NCBI RefSeq assembly: GCF_900100175.1
Contig: NZ_FNEM01000014.1
Span: 38,757-102,756 of the forward strand
Length of the DNA stretch: 64,000 nt
Reading direction: 5' to 3'
DNA from: Ferrimonas sediminum
Lineage (GTDB): Bacteria; Pseudomonadota; Gammaproteobacteria; Enterobacterales; Shewanellaceae
Under the pieces are notes generated by a model. The model was not told where the DNA came from and made no database searches. It saw only the letters and a list, made by a program, of their open reading frames with translations. Below, in pieces: positions 8,824 through 17,567 of this stretch (positions are counted from its first letter, which is position 1; every line of letters begins with the position of its first letter). A program made the translations under genes and the position numbers.

Positions 8824-9567
8824 ATGCGCCCAGCCTACAGCCACAATGCCATTACACCGCCCGCCAACTGGCAGCAACTGCCCTGGGGTGACTGGTTATG
8901 CCAGCAGATCTCTGCCGGGCTGGACAACTGGTGGCCTAAATTATTCGGTTACCACATGGTTAAGTTGGGCCCACTGGCTCCGGAGTTAAACTCTCGCTTG
9001 TGCTCCATTCGTCATCAGATGGTGATTACCGCGTCTGGCGGCGACCTTTGGGGCGACCTGGATGATCTGCCTCTGCAGTGCCGCAGTGTTGATGCCTGCT
9101 TGTTGCCTCTGGTGATGGATTTTCATCAAGATCCCCATGGGGTGATGCGTGAGGCCGATCGGGTGCTGGTGGAGGGCGGTCACATGGTGGTTGTGGGTTT
9201 TAACCCCGTCAGTCCGGTGGGGATGGGGTTGTTGTCACCCACCTGCCGTCAGCGCTACCCCTGGAACGGGCGCATGTTTACCCCTAATCGAATCAAAGAC
9301 TGGTTGGGGTTGCTGGGGTATCAGATTGTCGGGCACGAGCCCCTGGTTTACAGCTCGCTGCTGTGGTCACCGGATCGGTTCCTGTGGCCGCAGCAGTGGA
9401 TGGCTCAGCAGACGCCGTCACTGGCGTCGGTGTACCTGATTGTGGCCCGAAAGCTGGCGGTGCCGCTGACGCCGGCACGGCCATTATGGCGACCGAAGAA
9501 GCGCTTGATCACGTCGCCGGCAGCCATGGGCCGCGAGGCTGTGGGGCAGCGCCGCGACTCCCGCTAG
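8824..9567 (+). CDS. YafS-like SAM-dependent methyltransferase
   Basis: 247 residues; class I Rossmann methyltransferase-like protein of the type found between gloB and rnhA (YafS in E. coli). Visible are the N-terminal WQQLPWGDWLCQQI, the segment LPLVMDFHQDPHGVMREADRVL and the strand VVVGFNPVSPVGM. The glycine-rich SAM loop is weak, as in other YafS proteins, and no substrate is established. ATG 8824 is chosen for the GGAG five bases upstream; in-frame codons further upstream would run into the gloB promoter. Convergent with rnhA, stops 7 bases apart. Confidence 0.8.
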   Translation: MRPAYSHNAITPPANWQQLPWGDWLCQQISAGLDNWWPKLFGYHMVKLGPLAPELNSRLCSIRHQMVITASGGDLWGDLDDLPLQCRSVDACLLPLVMDFHQDPHGVMREADRVLVEGGHMVVVGFNPVSPVGMGLLSPTCRQRYPWNGRMFTPNRIKDWLGLLGYQIVGHEPLVYSSLLWSPDRFLWPQQWMAQQTPSLASVYLIVARKLAVPLTPARPLWRPKKRLITSPAAMGREAVGQRRDSR

Positions 9568-9574
9568 AGCGGCA

Positions 9575-10048
9575 TCAGCTCGGCTGGTAGCCGCTGTCTT
9601 CCAATAAATCACTCTGGCCGGCGGCTTCGCGGGCCAGGTCGTCTACCCGTTCGTTCTCTGGTTGGCCCGAATGCCCTTTGACCCAGTGCCATTCGATCTG
9701 GTGCTGCTGGGTTGCGGTATCCAGTCGTTTCCACAAATCGACATTTTTGACCGGCTGTTTGCTGGCGGTTTTCCAGCCTTTGCGTTTCCAACCGTGAATC
9801 CACTGGGTGATCCCCTGGCGCAGGTATTGGCTGTCGGTGTGCAGATCCACGGTGCAGGGGGCGTTGAGGGTTTCCAGTGCCACAATGGCGGCCAGCATCT
9901 CCATGCGGTTGTTGGTGGTCAGCTGGTAGCCGGCACTGAGTTCTTTGGTGTGCTGCTGATAGCGCATCAGTACGCCGTATCCACCGGGACCGGGGTTGCC
10001 GAGACAGGAACCGTCGGTATATAGGGTGACATGTTTTGGTTGAGTCAT
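9575..10048 (-). CDS. rnhA: Ribonuclease HI
   Basis: 157 residues. Degrades the RNA strand of RNA-DNA hybrids. All catalytic carboxylates are in place: D in [16 protein letters not shown] in [11 protein letters not shown] in HTDSQYL and the C-terminal D in NERVDDLAR. The basic handle ([16 protein letters not shown]) is present. It is divergent from dnaQ with about 66 bases between starts, the classical rnhA-dnaQ arrangement with overlapping promoters. Confidence 0.97.
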   Translation of the reverse strand: MTQPKHVTLYTDGSCLGNPGPGGYGVLMRYQQHTKELSAGYQLTTNNRMEMLAAIVALETLNAPCTVDLHTDSQYLRQGITQWIHGWKRKGWKTASKQPVKNVDLWKRLDTATQQHQIEWHWVKGHSGQPENERVDDLAREAAGQSDLLEDSGYQPS

Positions 10049-10114
10049 TTAAATTGGTACCATAGCGTGTGCCGTAGCGCCCCAGTATATCGCAACTTGT
10101 TGCTAATCAGGATT

Positions 10115-10843
10115 ATGACAGACATAAATAGCCCAATTCGCCAAATCGTATTCGATACGGAAACCACCGGTATGAACCAGGATGCCGGTCCCCATTACCT
10201 GGGTCACCGCCTGATTGAGATCGGCTGTGTGGAGATGGTCAACCGCAAGTTGACCGGCCGAACCTACCATGTGTATATCAAACCGGATCGCGAGGTTGAC
10301 CCGGAAGCCATCGAAGTTCACGGCATCACCGATGAGTTTCTGGCGGATAAGCCGATGTTCCACGAAGTGGTGGATGACTTTGTCGAGTTTGTTCGCGGCG
10401 CCGAACTGATCGCACATAACGCATCGTTCGATACCGGCTTCATTAACTATGAATTTGAGAAACTGGGTCGCAATGACACCATTGAGGCTCACTGCACCAT
10501 CATCGATACCCTGCAACTGGCGCGGGAGAAAAAAAGTAAGGGTGAGATTCAGGGCAACCTGAATCTGGACGCCTTATGTCGTTTCTACGGCATCGATAAC
10601 AGCCACCGTACTTTGCACGGCGCACTGCTCGATTCCGAGATTCTGGCCGATGTGTTCCTGTTTATGACCGGCGGCCAAAAGGCGCTGGAGCTGGCCTCCG
10701 GTGCCGATGCCGACGGGGCAGGCATCATTCGGCTGGATCCATCTCGACGTCCCCTTAAAGTGATCCGGGCGTCGGCCGATGATATAAGTAGACACGATAC
10801 GCGCATGGAGTTGGTCAGTGATCCAATCTGGCAACGAGGGTAA
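10115..10843 (+). CDS. dnaQ: DNA polymerase III epsilon subunit
   Basis: 242-residue 3'-5' proofreading exonuclease of the replicase core. Motifs: Exo I FDTETTG, Exo II HNASFDTGF, Exo III with HGALLDSEILADV. The C-terminal tail binds the alpha subunit in the family. ATG 10115 is chosen because it gives the standard MTDxxxxRQIVFDTETTG start; an upstream in-frame start would overlap rnhA. Only 3 bases separate it from the next gene. Confidence 0.97.
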   Translation: MTDINSPIRQIVFDTETTGMNQDAGPHYLGHRLIEIGCVEMVNRKLTGRTYHVYIKPDREVDPEAIEVHGITDEFLADKPMFHEVVDDFVEFVRGAELIAHNASFDTGFINYEFEKLGRNDTIEAHCTIIDTLQLAREKKSKGEIQGNLNLDALCRFYGIDNSHRTLHGALLDSEILADVFLFMTGGQKALELASGADADGAGIIRLDPSRRPLKVIRASADDISRHDTRMELVSDPIWQRG

Positions 10844-10846
10844 CGG

Positions 10847-12097
10847 ATGAGGCGATTGACAGCGGCGGCCTTTGGACTGCTGCTTATGGGGATCAGCAGT
10901 ATGGCCTGGGCGGTGTCGCCTCAGGCTTTGAAGCTGCTGGACAACCGTTTTCGGGTGGATCACGGTATTGATGCCATTACCATGCTGGTGCAGCGTAAAG
11001 AGCGTTCAGCCCCGGTCATTGTGGTGCTGCCCGATGGCAGTAAGTGGTACGCCAACCGCCATCCGGAGTCGGTGCAGTGGAGTGAAGGCCCTGGCGGTGA
11101 CATGATCAAGGTGACCAATCCCACTCCGGGTCCCTGGCAGCTGATTGGTCAGGTTAGCGAACACAGCAAGATACTGTTGATCAGCGACATTCAGTTGCAG
11201 CTGGATCCTCTGCCGGTCAAGGTGTTTCGTGGCGAGCGCATTAAGCTCAATGCCAGCATTGAAGGTGACAGTAAGCGCCTGGCCATTCGTGATTTTCACA
11301 AGATGCTCAGCTGGGAAGTGCGGCTGACCAGTTCCAATCGTCCCGGCGATGAAAACTACGCCGCCGGGGTGCGTAAAATCGGTGGCTTTATCGATGATGG
11401 CTCCTCTTTGGATGAGCGACCCGATGACGGCATTTTTACCTCGACTCTGGACTTTAATCAGCCTTCGGGCATGTACGATCTGAAGCTGATGGTCAACAAC
11501 AAGGTGTTCAGCCGGGTGATTGAGCAGGATATGGAGATCGTCAGCCAGCCGGTGCGCCTGTCGGTACCGGAGAAGCCCGGTGCCGATGCCCGGGATTTTC
11601 GGGTGCACGTCAGCGTCGATCAGGAGGAGTTGATGCCTGACGAACTGCACCTGGCGTTGTCGGTTCGGGCTCCCTCCGGCATGGTCAGCGATCTGGCTCT
11701 GGATCCCACCCTACCTCAGCAAAGCTACCCGTTGTCCATGGTGATGGACATGGGCAGCTACGTGATTAGCGGCATCGCCGTGGGCACCACCATCGACGGC
11801 AAAGAGTTCTATCTGACTCTGCCAGCGCTGAATTTCTATGTGTCACCGCCGCCGCCGCCGCCGTTAAGTCCTCGCGAGCGGGCGGCGCTGGTTCAGCAGC
11901 AGTTGCAGGAAAAAGAGGATGCCGCGCGTTGGCGGGTGATCAGCATTGTCGTTGGCGCCAATGCACTGCTGTTCGGGTTTGGCATCGTGGTCCTGCTGTT
12001 CTGGCGCAAGCGAATGCGTCTGACTGAGCAATTGGAAGCGGCCAGTCGCGAAGCCGAAATGCAGATTGAAGCCAGCAAGATCGATCTCTCCTCCTGA
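10847..12097 (+). CDS. TIGR03503 family membrane protein
   Basis: 416 residues. Signal peptide (about 1-22, ending SMAWA), a long periplasmic part with Ig-like beta-strand character (KVFRGERIKLNASIEG, the DERPDDGIFTSTLDF stretch, GMYDLKLMVNN), a proline run SPPPPPPLSP, a single membrane helix (about 365-390) and a short charged cytoplasmic coil. This matches the TIGR03503 family of Shewanella, Ferrimonas and related bacteria, which usually follows dnaQ; its function is unknown. Start supported by GAGGG upstream and 3-base spacing from dnaQ, so the two are one operon. Confidence 0.82.
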   Translation: MRRLTAAAFGLLLMGISSMAWAVSPQALKLLDNRFRVDHGIDAITMLVQRKERSAPVIVVLPDGSKWYANRHPESVQWSEGPGGDMIKVTNPTPGPWQLIGQVSEHSKILLISDIQLQLDPLPVKVFRGERIKLNASIEGDSKRLAIRDFHKMLSWEVRLTSSNRPGDENYAAGVRKIGGFIDDGSSLDERPDDGIFTSTLDFNQPSGMYDLKLMVNNKVFSRVIEQDMEIVSQPVRLSVPEKPGADARDFRVHVSVDQEELMPDELHLALSVRAPSGMVSDLALDPTLPQQSYPLSMVMDMGSYVISGIAVGTTIDGKEFYLTLPALNFYVSPPPPPPLSPRERAALVQQQLQEKEDAARWRVISIVVGANALLFGFGIVVLLFWRKRMRLTEQLEAASREAEMQIEASKIDLSS

Positions 12098-12165
12098 TTG
12101 ACGGCCCTTTGGGATTCTCCATTCCGAAGGGCTGGCAACCCTGCCTGCTTCGGGCTACTTTTTCT

Positions 12166-12196
12166 TTGACCCTCCTGTGACGGGAGACTACATACT
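12166..12196 (+). promoter_or_regulatory. MerR/CueR-type promoter of copA
   Basis: A -35 box TTGACC (12166-12171) and -10 box CATACT (12191-12196) are separated by 19 bases, not 17. The spacer contains the imperfect dyad CTCCTGTGACGGGAG. An over-long 19-bp spacer with a centred dyad is the hallmark of MerR-family promoters such as that of E. coli copA, where CueR untwists the DNA on binding Cu(I). No cueR gene is in the window. Confidence 0.75.
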
Positions 12197-12224
12197 GCTT
12201 GCATTCGGTTAAGCGGAGAGTCTT

Positions 12225-14648
12225 ATGTCCATTGAGTTATCGATCACGTCGATGCGCTGTGCCGCCTGCGTCAGTAAAATCGAGCAGGCGCTCGAATCGG
12301 TGCCTGGCGTGACGTCAGTTCGGGTCAACCTGGCTCAGAAACAGGCGCAAGTCGACGGTGAGGTCGACGGCGAGGAACTGATTCAGGCCCTCGCCGAAGT
12401 CGGGTATGACGCCACTGAGCGGGTCACCGACTGGATGACATTTTCGGTGCCCTCTTTACGCTGCGCTGCCTGCGTCGGCCGGGTCGAGGCGGCGCTCAAT
12501 GCGATCGCCGGTGTCGACGAGGTGCGCACGGACCTGGCAGACAAACGGGTGCTGGTCAAAAGCACCCTGGAGCCGGTGGAGTTGGAGCAGCAACTGCAAC
12601 TGGCCGGTTATCCGGGACAATGGCAGGAGTCTCTGGACGACGAGCCCCAACGCCGGCAGGCACAGCAACAATTGATCCGCCTGCGTTGGCACAGTGCGTT
12701 AGCGTTGCTGCTGGGAGGCGGGCTGATGCTGGGGGCCTGGGCCGGCCTGCCGATGACGGTCGATACGCCATTGCAGCAGTTGATCTGGGGCCTGGTGGGG
12801 GGCGTGACCCTGGCGGTGATGGTGGTCTGCGGCGGTCACTTTTATCGTGGCGCCTGGCAGGCGCTGCGTCACCGCAGTGCCACCATGGATACCCTCATCG
12901 CCCTGGGTACCGGCAGTGCCTGGCTGTTCAGTATGGCGGTGGTGCTGATACCAGAGTCGTTTCCGCCGATGAGCCGCCATCTGTATTTTGAGGCATCCGC
13001 CATGATCATTGGCCTCATCAACTTAGGCCAGGCGCTGGAACAGAAAGCCAAGCATCAGACCAACAGTGCCCTTCGTGCCTTGCTGGCACTGGCGCCGAAA
13101 ACCGCCTGGGTGCTGGTGGACGGCAAAGAGACGCTGCGGCCTCTGTACCAGGTCAGAGTGGGGGAGCGGCTGAGGCTTAAGCCCGGCGAGCAGGTGCCGG
13201 TGGATGGCCGGGTGATCGCCGGGGAGACCTTTGTCGATGAGTCCATGCTTACCGGAGAGCCGGTGGCGGTGGCCAAAGGCGTCGGTGACCAGGTCAATGC
13301 CGGTACACTGAACAAACAGGGTAGCCTGGTGCTGGAGGCCACCCGGGTTGGCCGGCAGACCGCACTGGCGCAGATCATTCGGCTGGTTCGAACCGCACAG
13401 AGCAGCAAGCTGCCCATCGCCAGTCTGGCGGACAGGGTTGCCTCTGTGTTTGTGCCTGTGGTGGTGGTCATTGCGCTGTTCAGTGCCACGCTGTGGTACC
13501 TGTGGGGGCCGGAGCCTGCGGCCAGCCATGCCCTGGTGGTGCTGACCACTGTGCTGATTATCGCTTGTCCCTGCGCCCTGGGGCTGGCGACGCCGATGTC
13601 GGTGATCAATGCCGTCGGTAAGGCGGCGCAACTGGGCCTGTTGATTCGAACCGGGGAGTCGCTGCAGCAGGCCGCCGATCTGGATATTCTGCTGGTGGAT
13701 AAGACCGGTACCCTGACCCAGGGCCAACCCGTAGTCACCGATGTGATGGTCGTGGGGCACTGCAGCGAGGCGGAAGTACTGAGCTGGGCGGCATCGCTGG
13801 AGCAGGGCTCGGAGCACCCGTTGGCAGAAGCGGTGATAGCCAGAGCTCATCAGCAGCAACTGCCAACGGTGGAGGTGGCCGGGTTTGAGGCCATCACCGG
13901 CCTGGGCGTTAGGGGCGAGGTCGGGGGCGTCACCATGGCGCTGGGTAATGCCGAGTTGATGGTGCAGCTGGGGATCGAGGTGGAAGCGGTTACCGAGCCG
14001 ATGAGGACCCTGGCAGGCCAGGGGAAAACAGCGGTATGCCTGGCACGGGACGGGATGGTGGTGGCACTGCTGGCGATTGCCGATCCCTTGCGGGACGACG
14101 CCAGCCAGGCGGTGGCCCGGCTCCAGGCGATGGGGCTGCAGATTATGATGCTGACCGGTGACCACCAGACCACGGCGGCGGCCATTGCGGCGGAGTTAAA
14201 GCTGGACCGGTTCGAAGCGCAGATGAAGCCCGCCGACAAGGCGCGGGTGATAGCCCGGTTGCAGCAACAGGGGCTGAAGGTGGCCATGGCCGGGGATGGC
14301 ATCAATGATGCCCCGTCACTGGCGGCTGCCGATGTCGGCTTTGCCATGGGCAGCGGCACCGACGTTGCCAAGGAGTCGGCGGACATTATCCTGGTTTCGC
14401 CGTCGCTGTTTGGGGTGGCGAAGGCCATCGCCTTGTCACGAGCCACCCTGGGCAATATTCGTCAGAATCTGTTCGGTGCCTTTGTCTACAACAGCCTGGG
14501 TATCCCCATTGCCGCCGGCGTGCTCTATCCGCTGACCGGCAGCCTGCTCAGCCCGGTGGTAGCCGCAGCGGCCATGGCGTTGTCGTCGGTTACCGTGGTC
14601 AGCAACGCCAACCGGCTGAAACGGTTTCGCTGGTTGGATGGGCAATGA
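12225..14648 (+). CDS. copA: Copper-exporting P1B-type ATPase
   Basis: 807 residues, inner-membrane Cu(I) efflux pump. Two N-terminal metal-binding domains with CAAC motifs (Cys 12/15 and Cys 80/83), eight predicted helices, the CPC ion-path motif (Cys 448 and 450 in IIACPCALGLATP), actuator TGEP, phosphorylation site DKTGTLT (about 492), the TGDH segment and hinge GDGINDAP. The second-last helix carries YN and the last MALSSVTVVSNA, typical for Cu(I) selectivity. Strong SD GGAGAG. The promoter upstream is of the CueR type, so copper induction is expected. Single-gene transcript, convergent with the HD-GYP gene. Confidence 0.95.
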   Translation: MSIELSITSMRCAACVSKIEQALESVPGVTSVRVNLAQKQAQVDGEVDGEELIQALAEVGYDATERVTDWMTFSVPSLRCAACVGRVEAALNAIAGVDEVRTDLADKRVLVKSTLEPVELEQQLQLAGYPGQWQESLDDEPQRRQAQQQLIRLRWHSALALLLGGGLMLGAWAGLPMTVDTPLQQLIWGLVGGVTLAVMVVCGGHFYRGAWQALRHRSATMDTLIALGTGSAWLFSMAVVLIPESFPPMSRHLYFEASAMIIGLINLGQALEQKAKHQTNSALRALLALAPKTAWVLVDGKETLRPLYQVRVGERLRLKPGEQVPVDGRVIAGETFVDESMLTGEPVAVAKGVGDQVNAGTLNKQGSLVLEATRVGRQTALAQIIRLVRTAQSSKLPIASLADRVASVFVPVVVVIALFSATLWYLWGPEPAASHALVVLTTVLIIACPCALGLATPMSVINAVGKAAQLGLLIRTGESLQQAADLDILLVDKTGTLTQGQPVVTDVMVVGHCSEAEVLSWAASLEQGSEHPLAEAVIARAHQQQLPTVEVAGFEAITGLGVRGEVGGVTMALGNAELMVQLGIEVEAVTEPMRTLAGQGKTAVCLARDGMVVALLAIADPLRDDASQAVARLQAMGLQIMMLTGDHQTTAAAIAAELKLDRFEAQMKPADKARVIARLQQQGLKVAMAGDGINDAPSLAAADVGFAMGSGTDVAKESADIILVSPSLFGVAKAIALSRATLGNIRQNLFGAFVYNSLGIPIAAGVLYPLTGSLLSPVVAAAAMALSSVTVVSNANRLKRFRWLDGQ

Positions 14649-14657
14649 GGCCTTCCG

Positions 14658-16589
14658 TCAGTCGGCGGGGGTTTTACCCGGAGTCAGGTTGACGCCGCCC
14701 CAGGGCGTGTTGCTGGCTGAGTGCTGTTGCTGCAGTGCCGTGGCCAGCATGGGCCAGGTCAACACCCCTTCGGGTTGATCGTTGGCATCGGTGACCAGCA
14801 GGAAGTGTTCATCGCTCTGCTGCAGTGACAGTGCCGCATGCTCCAGCGAGGTACAACAGGGAATGGTGGGGATGGTGTGGCGCATCATCTGGTGCAGCTT
14901 GCGCTGTTGCAGCTCCCGATCCAGGGTGCGTTCGGCAGCGGTATCCAGCAGCGGGCTGTGCCAGAAGGTCAGCATGGAGGCCGTCAGATAACCCAACAGC
15001 CGCGGGCTGTTGTCATCCACCACAAAACCCACAGTGGCATCCAGGCGGTGCAGATGCTGCTCCGCCTGCTCCAGGGTGTCATCCAGGTGCAGGATCACCA
15101 CCTTATCCAGTGGCAGGGCGTTAACCAGGTTGTGGCCACTGGACTGCTGCTCACAGAGAATGGACAGGCACAGGTCTACGGCGGTGGCATCAAACAGGCT
15201 GCCCCGGCCCTCCATCAGTACCTGGCGCAGGTTTTCAAAGCCTTGCGCTGGCCGATAGGGACGGTGGGACAGCATCGAGTCGGCCACGTCCGCCACCGCC
15301 AGGATGCGGGCTTCGGTAATGATCGCCTTCCCCTTTAACCCCATGGGGTAGCCGGACCCGTCCAGGCGTTCATGGTGCTGCAGAATCATCGCCTTGATGG
15401 GCCAGGGAAACACCACGTCTTTGATGATATCGGCACCTTTGACGGCGTGGGTTTTGATCAGTTCAAACTCCTGGCTGGACAGCTGCGAAGGCTTGCTGAG
15501 CAGCTGCGATGGAATGGCCAGTTTGCCGATGTCGTGAATCAATGCGCCCAGCTTCAGCCCTTCCAGCTGGTGTTGGCTCATGCCCATTCTTTCCCCGATT
15601 TGATAGGCCAGATCCGCCACCGCCCGCTGGTGACCGGCGGTGTAGGGATCGTTGAGCTCCAGGGAATCGGAGATGGCCCCCACCAGTTTGACCAGCGACT
15701 GATTCAGCTGCAGTTTCTGCTTTCGAATCAGTTGTGATTGCCGTGAAACCACTTTCAGGGTGCGCGGAAGTTGTAGGGCATGCCAGATGATGGTGCTGTA
15801 CACCAACAGGGTTTTGGCGTCGATGTCGGTGTAGGGCGTGGTTCGGTTGACCACGCCGACAATGCCGACCGTGCGGCCGCGATAGTTGACCGGCAGGCAC
15901 AGGTGGTTGCGGATATTCAGGCCGTTGAGCCAGGGGGCAATATTTGCCCTATCGGGGGCGTTATCGATTATTGGCTGTTGCTGGATCAGGCACTGGTGTT
16001 GTGTCGGCAGTTGTGGCAGCGCAAAGCCATGCTGCAGGGGAGCGTCTGCCACGGTGGTGGCGGTTAACGTCAGGCTGTCGGTGTTGTCGTTTAGCTGCAT
16101 CAGGTAGCCGTGCTCGGAGCCGGACAGATTGACGGCGTTCTGAATCGCATGCTGGAATACCTGTTCCGGTGCCGATTGCATGACCGCTTCAAGGTGGCCA
16201 AGCCACTGATCACTGGATTGCAGGGCATGGTTGTAGTCCGGGTGCAGTTGCATCAGCCAGCGGTTGTCCAGATTAAAGTGGAACAGCGTTAGCCAGGCAT
16301 GGTCGTCTTCGGTGGGCTGCAGATCGCATTGCAGTCCTTTACCGTGGCGGTCAATCAGGTTGAAGCTTACCGGCGTGCTGAGATCATTGAGCCGCTGCAG
16401 TTGTTGGGCTGTTAATGTCGGGATGAGGTCGCCGAGGGGGGCTGGCAAGGTGGCAGACGCATTGGCCAGGTTCAGAAACGACTCACTGGCCTGGCTGATC
16501 GTGAGATCGGGTTCGACCCGAGCCCACATCAGTTGGCTTTGCCTCAGCAGATCCTCTGGAAGGGCGGCGGGGGTCGGGCCGTGATTCAT
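14658..16589 (-). CDS. HD-GYP domain protein with GAF and CBS-like domains
   Basis: 643 residues, cytoplasmic; no membrane helix. Order: a PAS-like N-terminus (about 40-120), a GAF domain (about 140-285, with CLPVNYRGRTVGIVGVVNR), an HD-GYP domain (about 320-490) with metal ligands in GALIHDIGKLAIP and HHERLDGSGYPMGLKG, then a C-terminal region of two CBS-like repeats (about 510-635). HD-GYP proteins hydrolyse cyclic di-GMP; both HD and GYP signatures are intact, so activity is likely. The start at 16589 has AGGAG 7 bases upstream; an earlier in-frame ATG at 16622 has no such site. A CBS pair would suggest adenine-nucleotide input, which is an inference. Confidence 0.85.
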   Translation of the reverse strand: MNHGPTPAALPEDLLRQSQLMWARVEPDLTISQASESFLNLANASATLPAPLGDLIPTLTAQQLQRLNDLSTPVSFNLIDRHGKGLQCDLQPTEDDHAWLTLFHFNLDNRWLMQLHPDYNHALQSSDQWLGHLEAVMQSAPEQVFQHAIQNAVNLSGSEHGYLMQLNDNTDSLTLTATTVADAPLQHGFALPQLPTQHQCLIQQQPIIDNAPDRANIAPWLNGLNIRNHLCLPVNYRGRTVGIVGVVNRTTPYTDIDAKTLLVYSTIIWHALQLPRTLKVVSRQSQLIRKQKLQLNQSLVKLVGAISDSLELNDPYTAGHQRAVADLAYQIGERMGMSQHQLEGLKLGALIHDIGKLAIPSQLLSKPSQLSSQEFELIKTHAVKGADIIKDVVFPWPIKAMILQHHERLDGSGYPMGLKGKAIITEARILAVADVADSMLSHRPYRPAQGFENLRQVLMEGRGSLFDATAVDLCLSILCEQQSSGHNLVNALPLDKVVILHLDDTLEQAEQHLHRLDATVGFVVDDNSPRLLGYLTASMLTFWHSPLLDTAAERTLDRELQQRKLHQMMRHTIPTIPCCTSLEHAALSLQQSDEHFLLVTDANDQPEGVLTWPMLATALQQQHSASNTPWGGVNLTPGKTPAD

Positions 16590-16743
16590 AGGGGCACTCC
16601 TACTGGCTACAAAGGGATCCACAATGCGGTCTTGTTACCTGAATCCAATGTACTGAAATTGGATGGGCAAGCCAATTGGAATTACACCTAAATAGCTAAA
16701 ATAGATGTAAAAAATAAGATTTTATTCAGCAAGGAAAAGGGAA

Positions 16744-16786
16744 CCGGCCACAGAAGAGAGGTCGCACTGTCGAGGTCTGTGGCCGG
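16744..16786. repeat. Conserved hairpin element, copy 1
   Basis: Perfect 11-bp inverted repeat CCGGCCACAGA/TCTGTGGCCGG around a 21-base loop that contains GAGAGGT and GTCGAGG. It is paired with the similar element at 16837-16884 in the roughly 305-base gap between the HD-GYP gene and the next upstream gene; nothing else recognisable is in that gap. Confidence 0.7.
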
Positions 16787-16836
16787 CTCAAAAGGTTACT
16801 GCAACGGCAAAAGCCGGTCTTTCGGGAACATTGGGA

Positions 16837-16884
16837 GGACCGACCGCAGAGAGAGGTGGCAGGGTCGAGGTCTGCGGTCAGTCC
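16837..16884. repeat. Conserved hairpin element, copy 2
   Basis: Stem GACCGCAGA/TCTGCGGTC (16842-16850 with 16871-16879), extended by GGAC/GTCC after one mismatch, around a 20-base loop. The loop matches copy 1 at 17 of 20 positions, and the stem differs by paired changes (CCACAGA/TCTGTGG against CCGCAGA/TCTGCGG). Confidence 0.7.
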
Positions 16885-16894
16885 AATCTGGGGG

Positions 16895-17188
16895 TTAATT
16901 CAGTGTGCGTTCGGCATCAATGTAGTTGAGGGCGCTGATGACGCTACTATGCCAGTCGCGGGCCAGCTTTTGTTTGCGTCCCTCTGTGGGAATGATGCAA
17001 TTTTCAAAATCTTTGCCCATCTCTTTGCGCAGTGACTTTGATGGGTTCGAAGTACGAATGGCCAATACTTCATGCAAGGGAATTTTCCAAAAAATTAATT
17101 TACCATCGGGTTCCTGGGTGACCGCTGTAGATTGATATACCCAGCCGACATGATGAACAAGCTCAATAAGATTGATATTCTGATCCAT
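16895..17188 (-). CDS. Hypothetical protein, 97 residues
   Basis: Small soluble protein with no family I recognise. It mixes hydrophobic strands (LIELVHHVGWVYQ, LIFWKIPLHEVLAI) with a basic C-terminal half (SKSLRKEMGKDFEN, EGRKQKLARDWHS). No signal peptide or membrane helix. ATG 17188 is preceded by AAGGAA at a good distance, which supports real translation. The gene stands alone next to the hairpin pair at 16744-16884 and to a small membrane protein gene on the same strand. Confidence 0.6.
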   Translation of the reverse strand: MDQNINLIELVHHVGWVYQSTAVTQEPDGKLIFWKIPLHEVLAIRTSNPSKSLRKEMGKDFENCIIPTEGRKQKLARDWHSSVISALNYIDAERTLN

Positions 17189-17330
17189 CACTATTTCCTT
17201 ACGTTTCGATATGATTATTAAGATCGTTATTTTTATTTAATCTCTGAACCGGGGCATTGTCCCGGCTCAGTGTGCCGTTGTGCTGCGCTCTTTATGGTTG
17301 GCAGCAGTCAGGGCGGAATTCGATAAAGAT

Positions 17331-17567
17331 TTAGCTGTAGCCCTTTGGGGTTAATGAGTTTTTGGGGCGAGGCCAACGACGTTCGTCGCGGTTGAGCTCC
17401 CAGGCAACCACTACCGGGTTTCGAGTTCCGGTTTCGTTGTTGTACAGGCCGGAAATGAACACCAATGCTGCAACAACCAGAGAGGCAATATAAAAGAGTG
17501 CCAGACCGGCAAGACACAAGCATGCGAATAATACGAGACAACTTCCAACCAATTCCAGGACTTCCAT
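17331..17567 (-). CDS. Small membrane protein, hypothetical
   Basis: 78 residues: two close hydrophobic stretches covering about residues 3-40 (VLELVGSCLVLFACLCLAG, then LFYIASLVVAALVFISGLY), then a polar, basic tail with WELNRDERRWPRP. The start at 17567 is chosen because AGAGG lies 5 bases upstream and it puts the helices at the N-terminus; a longer reading from 17672 is possible. No family recognised. Base composition here is lower in GC than in the flanking core genes. Confidence 0.5.
   Translation of the reverse strand: MEVLELVGSCLVLFACLCLAGLALFYIASLVVAALVFISGLYNNETGTRNPVVVAWELNRDERRWPRPKNSLTPKGYS

Noticed and set aside
13023-14165. 380-codon frame antisense to copA
   Set aside because: Same shadow effect; copA has all catalytic motifs in the sense frame.
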